Positions 37,680 to 46,575 of a stretch of DNA of 64,000 bases are shown here, piece by piece (position 1 is the stretch's first letter; every line of letters begins with the position of its first letter). Both the position numbers and the translations under genes were made by a program. The DNA lies in assembly GCF_003570725.1 (NCBI RefSeq), contig NZ_QWVS01000018.1:62001-126000 (forward strand), written 5' to 3'. The DNA is from Peribacillus asahii (GTDB lineage: Bacteria > Bacillota > Bacilli > Bacillales > DSM-1321). The notes beneath the pieces are model-generated. The model ran no database searches. It was not told where the DNA came from and saw nothing but the letters and a program-made list of their open reading frames with translations.

Positions 37680-39506
37680 ATGCAATTTTTCTTACATCAT
37701 GTTCAACATCAACTCGCCTATATGATTGATAGTAATCATGGCTGGAAAATCGCTCGTTGGCTAGATGGAAAAAATGTGACGTTACAATATGGCGATGAAC
37801 AGGTAGCTCAAGAGTTTGAAGAGTACGAAGCAGAATATGGAGCAGAGCAGGCAGAAGTACTGAAACAGAATTTGAAGGAATTTTTGCTGAAGGCTCCTTC
37901 ACACTATGTGTTTACCAAAAATGGTGTCCCAACATTAGTTTGTACTCATGCCGGGATTAAAGATGAATATATCGGGAAGCAATCTCGTGACATTAGTGAT
38001 TTTTGTCGTTATGGAGATACAGATGGATTGGATGAAAAGGGGAAACCAAAGAGGAAGGATTGGTTTGTCCACCATCAAACAAGTACACTCATTGTTTGGG
38101 GACATGATCCAAAACCGCAGCCGCTGCTTATTAATAATACTATTAATATTGACCAAGGTGTTGTTTTTGGAGGAAAGCTAACCGCATTTCGTTATCCGGA
38201 AAAGGAATTTGTATCGGTTAAAGCTGCTAAAGATTATGCGCAGTCTCCAGATAATCCGCTCGTAGAATGGGAAGCAAGCCGATTGAATCCACCGAACATT
38301 GGTAAATTTATTAATGGATATTCAGTATTAACGGAACAATTAGGAGAAGTACGCATTCAGCAAGGAATTGTCAAACCGGCGATTGACGCAATTTCACATG
38401 ATACGATTCCGATTGAGCAATTAATCTATATTCCTCCAACAATGAGTCCAACTCCAAGCGCATCTGTTTTAGATGATTTTCTAGAGCATCCGAAAGAAGC
38501 TATTGACTATTATCGAAAGCAAGGAATAACAACAATGGTTGCTGAGAAAAAGCATATGGGAAGTCGAGCTGTTCTCTTTTTATTCAAAAATGAAGCAGCA
38601 GCGGAAAAACATACGGGATTTCAAACATTGGGGACTATCTATACAAGAAGAGGCAGACGTTTCTTTGATGCTGCTACCGAGAATCAGATTGTTCGAAGGT
38701 TGAATCAAGATTTACAGTCTTATTTCGATAAATATAATACAGAATTTGTTCTATTAGATGCGGAAATTATGCCGTGGAATTTAAAAGCACGTGAACTAAT
38801 TAGCAATCAATATGCTCATGTTGCCGAAATTGCCGTATTGGACCGAGCAACATTGAAAGAGAAGTTAGAAGCTGTTGCTGGAACAAATGAAGAGCTAAAG
38901 GCATGGCTTCAAGAGTATGAAGTAAAACTAGACCATGCAAAAACGTTTAAAGAAGTGTTTCAGAAATATTGTTGGGATGTTGACGGGGTAAGTAAGATTC
39001 AAATTGCTCCATTTCATGTGTTAGCTCATAGCAGTCAGACCTTCTTCAATCAACCGCATACTTGGCATATGGGAATGAATCGAGAATTGGCTGAGCTTTC
39101 TACTATATTCCTTGAAACGGAATATAAAATTATTAGAGATGAAGCAAGTGAAGCAGAAATCATTCAATGGTGGGAAGAGATGACGAGTGATGGACATGAG
39201 GGGATTGTGATTAAACCGGAATTCTTTATTGCCGAGAATCGGGGGCAATTGCTTCAACCGGCGATTAAAGTAAGAGGTCGAAAATACTTGAATATTATTT
39301 ATGGTATGGACTATTCATTTCCTAACAATCTTGAAAGATTGAAGAGCAGAAATACAGGAAAAAAACAAAAATTAGCATTAAAAGAGTTTGCACTAGGAGT
39401 TGAAGGGATACAAAGATTTGTTACTGGGGAATCGCTCGAAAGGGTACATGAATGTGTACTTGCAACATTAGCAATGAAGTCGGACCCTGTTGACTCAAGA
39501 TTATAA
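37680..39506 (+). CDS. N-terminally truncated Pnkp-like RNA-repair protein (partial phosphatase plus ligase domain)
   Basis: A 608-aa protein matching the C-terminal two thirds of bacterial Pnkp, the end-healing and adenylyltransferase partner of Hen1 in RNA repair. Residues about 1-190 are the second half of a metallophosphatase: Asn19-His20, His90 (CTHAGI) and His142 (WGHDPKP) are metal or active-site positions. The first half with GDxH and GDxxDRG, and the whole P-loop kinase, are missing. Residues about 200-608 hold an intact ligase-like domain with motif I Lys291 (EKKHMGSRA), motif IV DGHEGIVIKP and motif V IKVRGRKYL. AAAAGGAG precedes the ATG, so it may be expressed. No hen1 gene is in the window. 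Confidence 0.8.
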   Translation: MQFFLHHVQHQLAYMIDSNHGWKIARWLDGKNVTLQYGDEQVAQEFEEYEAEYGAEQAEVLKQNLKEFLLKAPSHYVFTKNGVPTLVCTHAGIKDEYIGKQSRDISDFCRYGDTDGLDEKGKPKRKDWFVHHQTSTLIVWGHDPKPQPLLINNTINIDQGVVFGGKLTAFRYPEKEFVSVKAAKDYAQSPDNPLVEWEASRLNPPNIGKFINGYSVLTEQLGEVRIQQGIVKPAIDAISHDTIPIEQLIYIPPTMSPTPSASVLDDFLEHPKEAIDYYRKQGITTMVAEKKHMGSRAVLFLFKNEAAAEKHTGFQTLGTIYTRRGRRFFDAATENQIVRRLNQDLQSYFDKYNTEFVLLDAEIMPWNLKARELISNQYAHVAEIAVLDRATLKEKLEAVAGTNEELKAWLQEYEVKLDHAKTFKEVFQKYCWDVDGVSKIQIAPFHVLAHSSQTFFNQPHTWHMGMNRELAELSTIFLETEYKIIRDEASEAEIIQWWEEMTSDGHEGIVIKPEFFIAENRGQLLQPAIKVRGRKYLNIIYGMDYSFPNNLERLKSRNTGKKQKLALKEFALGVEGIQRFVTGESLERVHECVLATLAMKSDPVDSRL

Positions 39507-39543
39507 AAAGAAGCACTGAACTTTGATTCAGTGCTTCTTTTAG
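39505..39543. terminator. bidirectional terminator
   Basis: AAAAGAAGCACTGAA pairs with TTCAGTGCTTCTTTT between the convergent Pnkp-like and siderophore ATPase genes. Confidence 0.88.
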
Positions 39544-39570
39544 TAAGCGAGCCAAAGACAGCCTTTTGCA

Positions 39571-40395
39571 TTATAAGGCATTTACATATGCTATCTTATT
39601 TCCAACACGACGACCTTTCCCATAAGGAATACATAGGGGAGTGCCAAAGAGAGGATCTTGTGCGATTTGGCATTCCATGTCAAAGACGTTTTTGACAAGA
39701 TCAGGACTGATAATCTGTTCTGGTTTTCCTTGGGCAAAGACGGTTTGATTACGAATAGCTACGATATGATGAGCGTAGCGACAAGCCAGATTTAAATCGT
39801 GTAAGACCATGATGATAGTTCGCTGCTCTTTTTCATTAAGTTCAAATAGTAAGTCTAGAATTTCAATTTGATGTGTTAAATCGAGGTAAGTCGTCGGTTC
39901 ATCTAATAGAATGACTTCTGTATCTTGTGCTAATGTCATGGCAATCCATGCTCGTTGTCTTTGGCCACCAGAAAGTTCATCTACTTGTTTGTCTTTAAAC
40001 TCACTCATACCTGTAGCCTGTAGCGCGTTCATTACTTTTTCTTCATCTTCTTCGGACCATTGCTTCAGCCAATTCTGATACGGATAACGTCCTTGTTTGA
40101 CAAGCTGCAAAACGGTTAATCCTTCAGGAGCTGTTGGAGACTGGGGTAAAATGGATAATTTCTTTGCTATTTCTTTTGTCGGCAGTTTCGCTATGGCTGC
40201 CCCTTCTAGAAGAACCGCACCGTTAGTTGGTTTTAATAAGCGAGCCATAGAACGTAATAAAGTCGATTTACCACAACCATTTCCACCAATAAAAACAGTG
40301 ATTTCCCCCTTTGGGATGCTTAAATCTAATTCGTGAATAATGGTAGCCCCACCGTAACCTAATGTTAAGGCTTGTGTACGAATGGCTTCTTTCAT
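39571..40395 (-). CDS. iron-siderophore ABC transporter ATP-binding protein
   Basis: A 274-aa FecE/FhuC-type ATPase. Walker [10 protein letters not shown], signature [10 protein letters not shown] and Walker [14 protein letters not shown] are complete. A longer frame exists upstream, but AAAGGAG before the ATG at 40395 and position 13 bases after the permease stop fix the start. It powers uptake of an Fe(III)-siderophore with the two permeases upstream and the binding protein encoded divergently. Confidence 0.93.
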   Translation of the reverse strand: MKEAIRTQALTLGYGGATIIHELDLSIPKGEITVFIGGNGCGKSTLLRSMARLLKPTNGAVLLEGAAIAKLPTKEIAKKLSILPQSPTAPEGLTVLQLVKQGRYPYQNWLKQWSEEDEEKVMNALQATGMSEFKDKQVDELSGGQRQRAWIAMTLAQDTEVILLDEPTTYLDLTHQIEILDLLFELNEKEQRTIIMVLHDLNLACRYAHHIVAIRNQTVFAQGKPEQIISPDLVKNVFDMECQIAQDPLFGTPLCIPYGKGRRVGNKIAYVNAL

Positions 40396-40408
40396 TGTAA
40401 AAACTCCT

Positions 40409-41464
40409 TTATCTTTTTTTGGTTCTAAATAGTAAATAAATAAAATACGGTGCACCAATGGCCGCCGTAAAAACGCCTGCTGGTACTTCAATCGGTGAAA
40501 ATAATGTTCTTCCGAGAAGGTCAGCTAACATGACGAGCAATCCTCCGATTAAGGCTGAAGTCGGTAAAAGGACTCCAAAAGAAGAACCAACTAAACGCCG
40601 TGCGATATGAGGGGCCATTAACCCGATAAAGCCAATTCCGCCAGCGAAAGCAACAGCGCCAGCTACTAAACAAGTACTAATGAGTAATAATAGCAATCTG
40701 TTTTTTTGTACAGCGTTGCCGACACCTGCAGCTAATTCTTCCCCTAACTCTTGGATATTTACATCGCGGGAATAGATAAAGGCAATCAGCAAGAAGAGAG
40801 CTGTCCAAGGGAGAATCATCCATACTTGTTCCCATGTAGCTTTACTTACACTTCCAGTCGTCCAAATGCTTGCTTCACTAGCACGGTAAATCGGTCCAAG
40901 TATCATAAGTAAAGTCATCATTGCATGCATAAGAGCTGAAATACCGATACCAATTAATACAAGTCGTACAGGAGTTACTCCGTTTCGCCAAGCTAACGAG
41001 TAAACGGTAAGTCCTACTAGTATTGCCCCTAAGAAGGCAGCAAGAGGCAGCCACTGAATACTGACTGTTAAAGAATGATTTTTGTCACTAAAGATGGATA
41101 AAAATCCAACTACGGCTGCACCGGCACCTGCTGTAATTCCAATAATGTCAGGTGATGCCAAAGGATTTTTAATCATTCCTTGAAGCATCCCGCCTGCTGC
41201 GGCTAATGCCATTCCAGCAACTAAGGCAATGATGATGCGCGGTAAGCGAAAGTTTAAGACTACTAATCTTTCCATATCTGTTCCGCCGCCAGTAAACACG
41301 TGAAGGACGGTTAACGGATTAATCGCCATTCCGCCGAGTCCGGCGCTAATAATGAATACTAATGCAGTCAAAATAAATAAAATACCTATTTTCTTACCTG
41401 CCTTTTTATCGAATAAAAAGGAAACTTTTCCATCGAAAGCTCGAAATCCTCGATAGTTACTCAT
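40409..41464 (-). CDS. iron-siderophore ABC transporter permease (FecCD family, second)
   Basis: A 351-aa FecCD-type permease with about nine to ten helices. [15 protein letters not shown] and [15 protein letters not shown], the latter the ATPase-contact loop, are present. Its ATG overlaps the stop of the other permease by one base (TAATG), so the two are coupled. It forms the heterodimeric channel with its partner. Confidence 0.93.
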   Translation of the reverse strand: MSNYRGFRAFDGKVSFLFDKKAGKKIGILFILTALVFIISAGLGGMAINPLTVLHVFTGGGTDMERLVVLNFRLPRIIIALVAGMALAAAGGMLQGMIKNPLASPDIIGITAGAGAAVVGFLSIFSDKNHSLTVSIQWLPLAAFLGAILVGLTVYSLAWRNGVTPVRLVLIGIGISALMHAMMTLLMILGPIYRASEASIWTTGSVSKATWEQVWMILPWTALFLLIAFIYSRDVNIQELGEELAAGVGNAVQKNRLLLLLISTCLVAGAVAFAGGIGFIGLMAPHIARRLVGSSFGVLLPTSALIGGLLVMLADLLGRTLFSPIEVPAGVFTAAIGAPYFIYLLFRTKKR

Positions 41465-42465
41465 TAGTTTCTGAACCCCTTTCTTGCGATGTAAACAAAG
41501 GATGGAGTCCCGATAAAGGCTGTTATAACACCTACTGGTACTTCTCTTGGCATAATGATATATCGTGCTCCAATATCAGCTGCCAATAGAAGAATACCTC
41601 CAAGTAGTCCAGCAAAAGGAATCAACCAGCGATGATCCGTTCCGATAAGTTTTCTTGCGACATGCGGGATGACAATGCCGATAAAGCCGATTGGTCCTGC
41701 GACCGCAACGGAGCCCCCTGCTAGTAAAATAACAATTACAACAACCACGATTTTGACAATACCTAGTTTAAGACCTAATCCTTTTGCTACATCATCGCCC
41801 ATCGCTAATACATTCATTTTCGGTGCAATCATGATAGCCGCTATCCACCCAATTAATAGATAGGGGAGAACAGCAATCAATAATTCTAGCTTTCTTCCTT
41901 GGACAGAACCAGCTAACCAAAACAGCACTTGCTCCAATTCTGCTTCATTGGCTGTAAGGATACCTTGTGTAAAAGAAGCAAATAAAGCGGCCATAGCTGC
42001 ACCTGCGAGAGTGATTTTCAGCGGTGTTAGTCCATCATGTCCAGCAGAGCTAATTACATAAACAGCAATGGCTGCAAATCCAGCACCAAGAAAAGAAATC
42101 CAAGTAAATGCTTGCAAGCTTGCTGTATGCATAAAGGTAACTGCCAATACAACGGCCAATCCCGCTCCAGCATTAATACCTAAAATATCGGGTGAGGCTA
42201 ATGGATTTTTCGTTAACGTTTGCATCAATACCCCTGTCATAGCAAGTGAGGCGCCCACTGCAGCAGCAATTAAAGCTCTTGGCAAGCGAACATTTTGAAT
42301 AATAAGATGTTCGTTTGAATTGTTAAATTGTGTAAATGCTTCATATGCAGTATGAATGGATGTGTTTGTGTAACCGAAAACAATGCTCATACCGATACAA
42401 ACTAGAAATAGTAGAAGTGCCACAATTATGCCAAATAGTTTTGTAGAGTTTTTAATCAGTATCAT
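41464..42465 (-). CDS. iron-siderophore ABC transporter permease (FecCD family, first)
   Basis: A 333-aa FecCD-type permease. [15 protein letters not shown] and GPIGFIGIVIPHVAR correspond to the same conserved segments as in its partner. First gene of the minus-strand permease-permease-ATPase operon, divergent from the binding-protein gene with the Fur box between them. Confidence 0.93.
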   Translation of the reverse strand: MILIKNSTKLFGIIVALLLFLVCIGMSIVFGYTNTSIHTAYEAFTQFNNSNEHLIIQNVRLPRALIAAAVGASLAMTGVLMQTLTKNPLASPDILGINAGAGLAVVLAVTFMHTASLQAFTWISFLGAGFAAIAVYVISSAGHDGLTPLKITLAGAAMAALFASFTQGILTANEAELEQVLFWLAGSVQGRKLELLIAVLPYLLIGWIAAIMIAPKMNVLAMGDDVAKGLGLKLGIVKIVVVVIVILLAGGSVAVAGPIGFIGIVIPHVARKLIGTDHRWLIPFAGLLGGILLLAADIGARYIIMPREVPVGVITAFIGTPSFVYIARKGFRN

Positions 42466-42605
42466 ATCTTTCCCATTCTTTTCATTTTTTTTGTGTCTAT
42501 GTTAAACAATATTGTTAATTAAATGATCTTTGGGCAAAATGAGCTGAAAACCAACGATGTCGTCTAACAAGGTAGTTGTTTAAAATCAAAATATTCAAAT
42601 TTTGA

Positions 42606-42634
42606 TTGACAGTAGTTGCTCCTTGTTTTAGTAT
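42606..42634 (+). promoter_or_regulatory. SigA-type promoter of the siderophore-binding protein gene
   Basis: TTGACA at 42606-42611 and TAGTAT at 42629-42634 are separated by 17 bp. Transcription would start just before the Fur box. Confidence 0.6.
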
Positions 42635-42650
42635 TAGTGAGGAACCGGGA

Positions 42651-42665
42651 TGATAACGATTATCA
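42651..42665. promoter_or_regulatory. Fur box
   Basis: TGATAACGATTATCA differs from the 7-1-7 Fur consensus TGATAATNATTATCA at one base. It sits in the divergent promoter region, so iron should repress the binding-protein gene and perhaps the permeases. Confidence 0.85.
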
Positions 42666-42714
42666 ATATCATCGACGTTAATATTTTACCATATACATAG
42701 GAGGAAGAAAAGAG

Positions 42715-43707
42715 ATGAATAAAACAATTCAGCGATTATTATCTATGTTTGCTGTACTAGCTGTTTTCGTTTTAGCCGCATGTGGCAACACGAAAGATGA
42801 AGGAACAGAGCAAGCGGATAATAAAGAGAAGAAAGAAACAAGCTATACAGTTGAACATGCAATGGGAACAGCAGAAATTAAAGGAAATCCAGAGCGTATC
42901 GTTGTGTTAACAAATGAAGGAACGGAAGCTCTTTTAGCTTTAGGAATCAAACCGGTCGGTGCTGTACAATCATGGTTAGGTGATCCTTGGTACGATCATA
43001 TTAAAGATGATATGAAAGATGTTGAAGTAGTCGGTGTAGAAAGTGAAGTAAACTTAGAGAAAATTGCGGCTTTAAAACCTGATTTAATTATTGGAAATAA
43101 GCTTCGCCAAGAAGCTGTATATGATAAATTAAGTCAAATTGCTCCTACTATTTTTTCTGAAACATTAAGAGGAGATTGGAAAGAAAACTTCTCATTATAT
43201 GCGAAAGCTGTGAATCAAGAGGAAAAAGGAAAAGAAGTTTTACAACAATATGATGATAAAGTAGCTTCTCTTAAAGAAAAACTGGGTGATAAAACGAATC
43301 AAGAAGTATCTGTTGTTCGTTTCATGGCTGGAGTGACTCGTATTTACTACACAGACTCATTTTCAGGTGTGATTTTTAATGAGTTAGGATTTAAACGTAC
43401 AGAGCAGCAAACAGAGATGTTTAAGGCTGATAGTAAATTAGGTAATTTAGCTATTGAAGTAGGGAAAGAAATGATTCCTAAAATGGATGCAGACGTTCTA
43501 TTTTACTTCACGTATGCACCAGAAGGCGATCCAAATGCTGTAGCGACAGAAGAAGAATGGACAAATGATCCGCTTTGGAAGAAATTATCTGTTGTTCAAG
43601 AGGGGAAAACGTATAAAGTAGATGATGCTATTTGGAATACAGCTGGTGGTGTATTAGCAGCAAATATTATGTTAGATGATATCGAGAAAATTTTCTCGGA
43701 AAAATAA
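42715..43707 (+). CDS. iron-siderophore ABC transporter substrate-binding lipoprotein
   Basis: A 330-aa FeuA/YfiY-type binding protein anchored outside the membrane by lipidation of Cys23 (lipobox LAAC). A helical-backbone binding fold follows (GTEALLALGIKPVG, then LEKIAALKPDLIIG). AGGAGG precedes the ATG. A Fur box and promoter lie directly upstream. The siderophore is not decidable. The permease and ATPase genes are divergent. Confidence 0.93.
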   Translation: MNKTIQRLLSMFAVLAVFVLAACGNTKDEGTEQADNKEKKETSYTVEHAMGTAEIKGNPERIVVLTNEGTEALLALGIKPVGAVQSWLGDPWYDHIKDDMKDVEVVGVESEVNLEKIAALKPDLIIGNKLRQEAVYDKLSQIAPTIFSETLRGDWKENFSLYAKAVNQEEKGKEVLQQYDDKVASLKEKLGDKTNQEVSVVRFMAGVTRIYYTDSFSGVIFNELGFKRTEQQTEMFKADSKLGNLAIEVGKEMIPKMDADVLFYFTYAPEGDPNAVATEEEWTNDPLWKKLSVVQEGKTYKVDDAIWNTAGGVLAANIMLDDIEKIFSEK

Positions 43708-43724
43708 AATTTAGTACATGTTAT

Positions 43725-43757
43725 GAAAGTCGTGCCCTGTAGTGGTACGGCTTTTTT
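43725..43757 (+). terminator. intrinsic terminator after the binding-protein gene
   Basis: AAGTCGTGCC pairs with GGTACGGCTT (two G-T pairs), followed by TTTT. Confidence 0.75.
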
Positions 43758-43987
43758 GAGGTTAAAATAGCAGTAATGTCATAAAGTTTTACTGATTTAA
43801 GGCGTAATAGTTCAAGAAATAATGGGGGAAACTCTGTACAAGTACTGTGCAAGGTTTCCTGTTCTTATTGTGGATTTGCGGTCCTAATGCCAACCGTTTT
43901 AATATTAAATAAATTTGTAGATTATCCAATATAGGATTAAGATATGGATAAGAACATATTCAGAGGTTCACAAAGGAGGGGCTCATT

Positions 43988-44401
43988 ATGACCAATCATG
44001 TTGACGAACAAGAAGTCATCAATCAGATGCAAAGATCGGAGAAACACTATTCGGATGATAAGTTTTGGGATAAATTAAAGAAGTTCGGCAAAAAAGCCGG
44101 GGCGTCCGTTGTTTATGCTGTCTTACTTTTGTATTACACGTTACAAAAGCCTGAAGTTCCGAAAAAAGCAAAAGCGGTCATTATTGGTGCGTTAGGATAT
44201 TTTATTCTTCCAGTAGATTTACTGCCAGATATGATGTTAGGAATCGGATTTACAGACGATTTAGGGGCATTAGGTGTGGCGCTATTTCAAGTAGCGATGT
44301 ATATCGATGATGAGATTAAGGGTAAGGCGAAAACCAAGCTTGCAGACTGGTTTGGCCAAGATGTAGATACCGCTGATATTGATGAGAAAATAGGAAGATA
44401 A
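43988..44401 (+). CDS. YkvA-like DUF1232 membrane protein
   Basis: A 137-aa protein with hydrophobic segments near residues 42-54 and 60-80. ALGYFILPVDLLPD and GFTDDLGALGVAL form the DUF1232 signature. AAAGGAGG precedes the ATG. The function of this widespread family is unknown. Monocistronic with its own terminator. Confidence 0.82.
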   Translation: MTNHVDEQEVINQMQRSEKHYSDDKFWDKLKKFGKKAGASVVYAVLLLYYTLQKPEVPKKAKAVIIGALGYFILPVDLLPDMMLGIGFTDDLGALGVALFQVAMYIDDEIKGKAKTKLADWFGQDVDTADIDEKIGR

Positions 44402-44450
44402 AGAGTACCAGATAAGTTCGAAATGATTTGGAGCTTATCTGGTACTTTTG
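44402..44450 (+). terminator. intrinsic terminator after the DUF1232 gene
   Basis: AGTACCAGATAAG pairs with CTTATCTGGTACT and is followed by TTTTG. Confidence 0.82.
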
Positions 44451-44468
44451 TTTGTTCAAAGATTCACC

Positions 44469-44497
44469 GCATAAAATTTGTTTTCTTGCAAATACTA
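44469..44497 (+). promoter_or_regulatory. candidate SigG forespore promoter of sspH
   Basis: GCATA at 44469-44473 and AATACTA at 44491-44497, 17 bp apart, resemble the SigG -35/-10 pattern, 33 bp before the sspH start. The match is partial. Confidence 0.4.
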
Positions 44498-44529
44498 TAA
44501 TGACTATTAATGATAGGGGGAAAAAGAGA

Positions 44530-44709
44530 ATGGATGCCAATCGTGTAAAGCAAATACTCTCTTCTTCAGCAGATATCGAAGTCCAGTATAATGGAGTATC
44601 TGTGTGGATTCATAAATTGCATGAAGATGGAAAGACGGCTACTGTTGAATTAAGAGGGCCTTTAGAAGAACAATCCGAAGTAGATATTTCTGAGCTTCAG
44701 GAATTTTAA
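44530..44709 (+). CDS. sspH: SspH-type small acid-soluble spore protein
   Basis: A 59-aa SASP H family protein. MDANRVKQILSSS, VQYNGVSVWI and EEQSEVDISELQEF align with B. subtilis SspH in order and length. The frame is open from 44428, but AGGGGG upstream of the ATG at 44530 decides the start. Expected to be made in the forespore; a possible SigG promoter lies upstream. SspH is a minor spore protein without a proven role. Confidence 0.85.
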   Translation: MDANRVKQILSSSADIEVQYNGVSVWIHKLHEDGKTATVELRGPLEEQSEVDISELQEF

Positions 44710-44713
44710 TATC

Positions 44714-44752
44714 AAAACAACCACTCTAAATTTAGAGTGGTTGTTTTGATTT
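44714..44752 (+). terminator. intrinsic terminator after sspH
   Basis: A 17-bp palindrome (44714-44730 with 44731-44747) ending in TTTTG. The AT-rich 220 bp beyond it hold no feature I can support. Confidence 0.85.
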
Positions 44753-44974
44753 ATGCTCAGTATATTTTTTACTTACAACATTTAATCCTTCGTTAAGAAT
44801 TAACTTTTGATAATTAGTGAAAGATTGAAAGAGTTTATATAAAGAGTAAGATTTATATTTTAATTTATGTGATATTAATTCAATGATTTTCAGTTATCCT
44901 TATTGCGTGTCATAATTTTTTTGAAAATTTATCAAAAAACTTTTCGACAAAGTTCATCAATTATCTTCAGTTTT

Positions 44975-45190
44975 CTACTTTGCTTCTATCTTTTCTAAGA
45001 GTTCTTCATATTTTTCTATCGCTTCAGGTGTTTGGTTAATGACTGCAAAACTTTCTGTCATACATTGTCCACAATTGCCTAGACAGTAATCTTCTTCAAT
45101 CGTTATTTTTGGGTTTTTTTCCGCCATTTCCTTGATTTCATAGGATCCATTGATATAGTTTGATGTGCAAAATTTTACTATACATACCAT
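44975..45190 (-). CDS. DUF1450 family cysteine protein (YuzB-like)
   Basis: A 71-aa protein. VKFCTSN near the N-terminus and YCLGNCGQCM in the middle give four Cys in the pattern of the DUF1450/YuzB family, which resembles thioredoxin-like ferredoxin folds. A longer frame exists, but AAAAGGGGAG before the ATG at 45190 fits the family length. Fe-S or metal binding is plausible but unproven. The gene is divergent from the tyrosine operon, so the two share a promoter region. Confidence 0.78.
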   Translation of the reverse strand: MVCIVKFCTSNYINGSYEIKEMAEKNPKITIEEDYCLGNCGQCMTESFAVINQTPEAIEKYEELLEKIEAK

Positions 45191-45248
45191 AATTTTTTCT
45201 CCCCTTTTTAGCTGATTGGAGGTAATTATATTCGGAAAAATATGTAAA

Positions 45249-45262
45249 TGCAAACGTATACA
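45249..45262. promoter_or_regulatory. cre-like sequence upstream of the tyrosine operon
   Basis: TGCAAACGTATACA matches the CcpA site consensus TGWAANCGNTNWCA at all but two fixed positions. It lies about 160 bp before hppD. Weak evidence for carbon catabolite control. Confidence 0.3.
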
Positions 45263-45422
45263 TCAAAGTAAAAACGCTTTAATACGGTAATGCTTTGTTG
45301 GTTTTTGGTTTTAACGGAAGTTTTTGCATAATAATATTTTTGGTTTTATAATGGCAATGTTGTTACAAAATTCCAATGATTTTTAAACAATTAAACTAGT
45401 AAAAACAAAGGGAGGATACATT

Positions 45423-46541
45423 ATGAAAAAACAAACTGGGTTAGAAAAGAATGTACTAGAAAAGGAATTTTTCGCTATAAAGGATATCGATTATATTGAG
45501 TTTTACGTTGGCAACGCTAAACAGACAACTTTCTATTTATGCAACGGATATGGTTTTCGTCCCCTTGCTTATTCAGGATTAGAAACAGGTCAAAGAGACA
45601 AAGTTTCTTATGTTCTTCAACAAAAAAACATCCGTTTTGTTGTAACTGGTGCTCTTCAGTCGGATCATCCAATTGCTGAGTTTGTAAAACTACATGGTGA
45701 TGGTGTAAAAGATGTCGCTTTACGTGTAGATGATGTTGAAGGCGCTTACAAAGAAGCGGTTTCACGCGGTGGTATTCCAATCATGGAACCTCAAGTGTTG
45801 GAAGATGAAAACGGATCAGTTAAAAAAGCAATTATCGGAACATACGGTGATACTATTCACACACTGATTGAAAGAAATGATTATAAGGGTGAATTTTTAC
45901 CAGGATATCAAAAAGCAGATTTTGATTTTCCTGTTGCTGAAACAGGATTAATTGGAGTGGACCATATTGTTGGGAATGTAGAGCATATGGAAGAATGGGT
46001 TTCCTACTATGAAAAGGTAATGGGCTTTAAACAAATGATTCACTTTGATGATGAAGACATCAGCACTGAATACTCTGCCCTTATGTCAAAGGTTATGCAT
46101 AATGGTGGAAGAATTAAATTCCCTATTAACGAGCCGGCGAATAGTAAACGTAAGTCTCAAATCGAGGAATATCTTGATTATTATAACGGAGCAGGGGTCC
46201 AACATGTTGCCGTACTAACGAATGATATCGTTACAACGGTAAATGCATTAAAGGCCAACGGGGTGGAATTTCTTGATACTCCTGACAGCTACTACGATAT
46301 GCTGACAGAACGAGTAGGCGAAATTGATGAAAGTATTGAGAAATTACGTGAGTTAAAAATCCTTGTAGACCGTGATGATGAAGGATACCTATTGCAAATT
46401 TTCACAAAACCAATTATGGATCGTCCAACTTTATTTTTTGAAATCATTCAGAGAAAAGGATCTCGAGGTTTTGGAGAAGGAAACTTTAAAGCATTATTCG
46501 AATCTATCGAAAGAGAACAAGAACGCAGAGGGAATTTGTAA
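45423..46541 (+). CDS. hppD: 4-hydroxyphenylpyruvate dioxygenase
   Basis: A 372-aa Fe(II) dioxygenase converting 4-hydroxyphenylpyruvate to homogentisate. Iron ligands His181 (GVDHIVGN), His261 (GVQHVAV) and Glu340 (LFFEII) are in place, and the C-terminal RKGSRGFGEGNFKALFE is typical of the family. GGGAGG precedes the ATG. First gene of a six-gene same-strand cluster for tyrosine/phenylalanine breakdown, with gaps of 16-210 bp. Confidence 0.95.
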   Translation: MKKQTGLEKNVLEKEFFAIKDIDYIEFYVGNAKQTTFYLCNGYGFRPLAYSGLETGQRDKVSYVLQQKNIRFVVTGALQSDHPIAEFVKLHGDGVKDVALRVDDVEGAYKEAVSRGGIPIMEPQVLEDENGSVKKAIIGTYGDTIHTLIERNDYKGEFLPGYQKADFDFPVAETGLIGVDHIVGNVEHMEEWVSYYEKVMGFKQMIHFDDEDISTEYSALMSKVMHNGGRIKFPINEPANSKRKSQIEEYLDYYNGAGVQHVAVLTNDIVTTVNALKANGVEFLDTPDSYYDMLTERVGEIDESIEKLRELKILVDRDDEGYLLQIFTKPIMDRPTLFFEIIQRKGSRGFGEGNFKALFESIEREQERRGNL

Positions 46542-46575
46542 AATTTTATTATGAACTAATAAAGGGGGGAATCAT

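Noticed and set aside
45360..45376. SigL (-24/-12) promoter before hppD
   Set aside because: TGGCAATGTTGTTACA resembles the pattern, but the invariant GC of the -12 element is absent.
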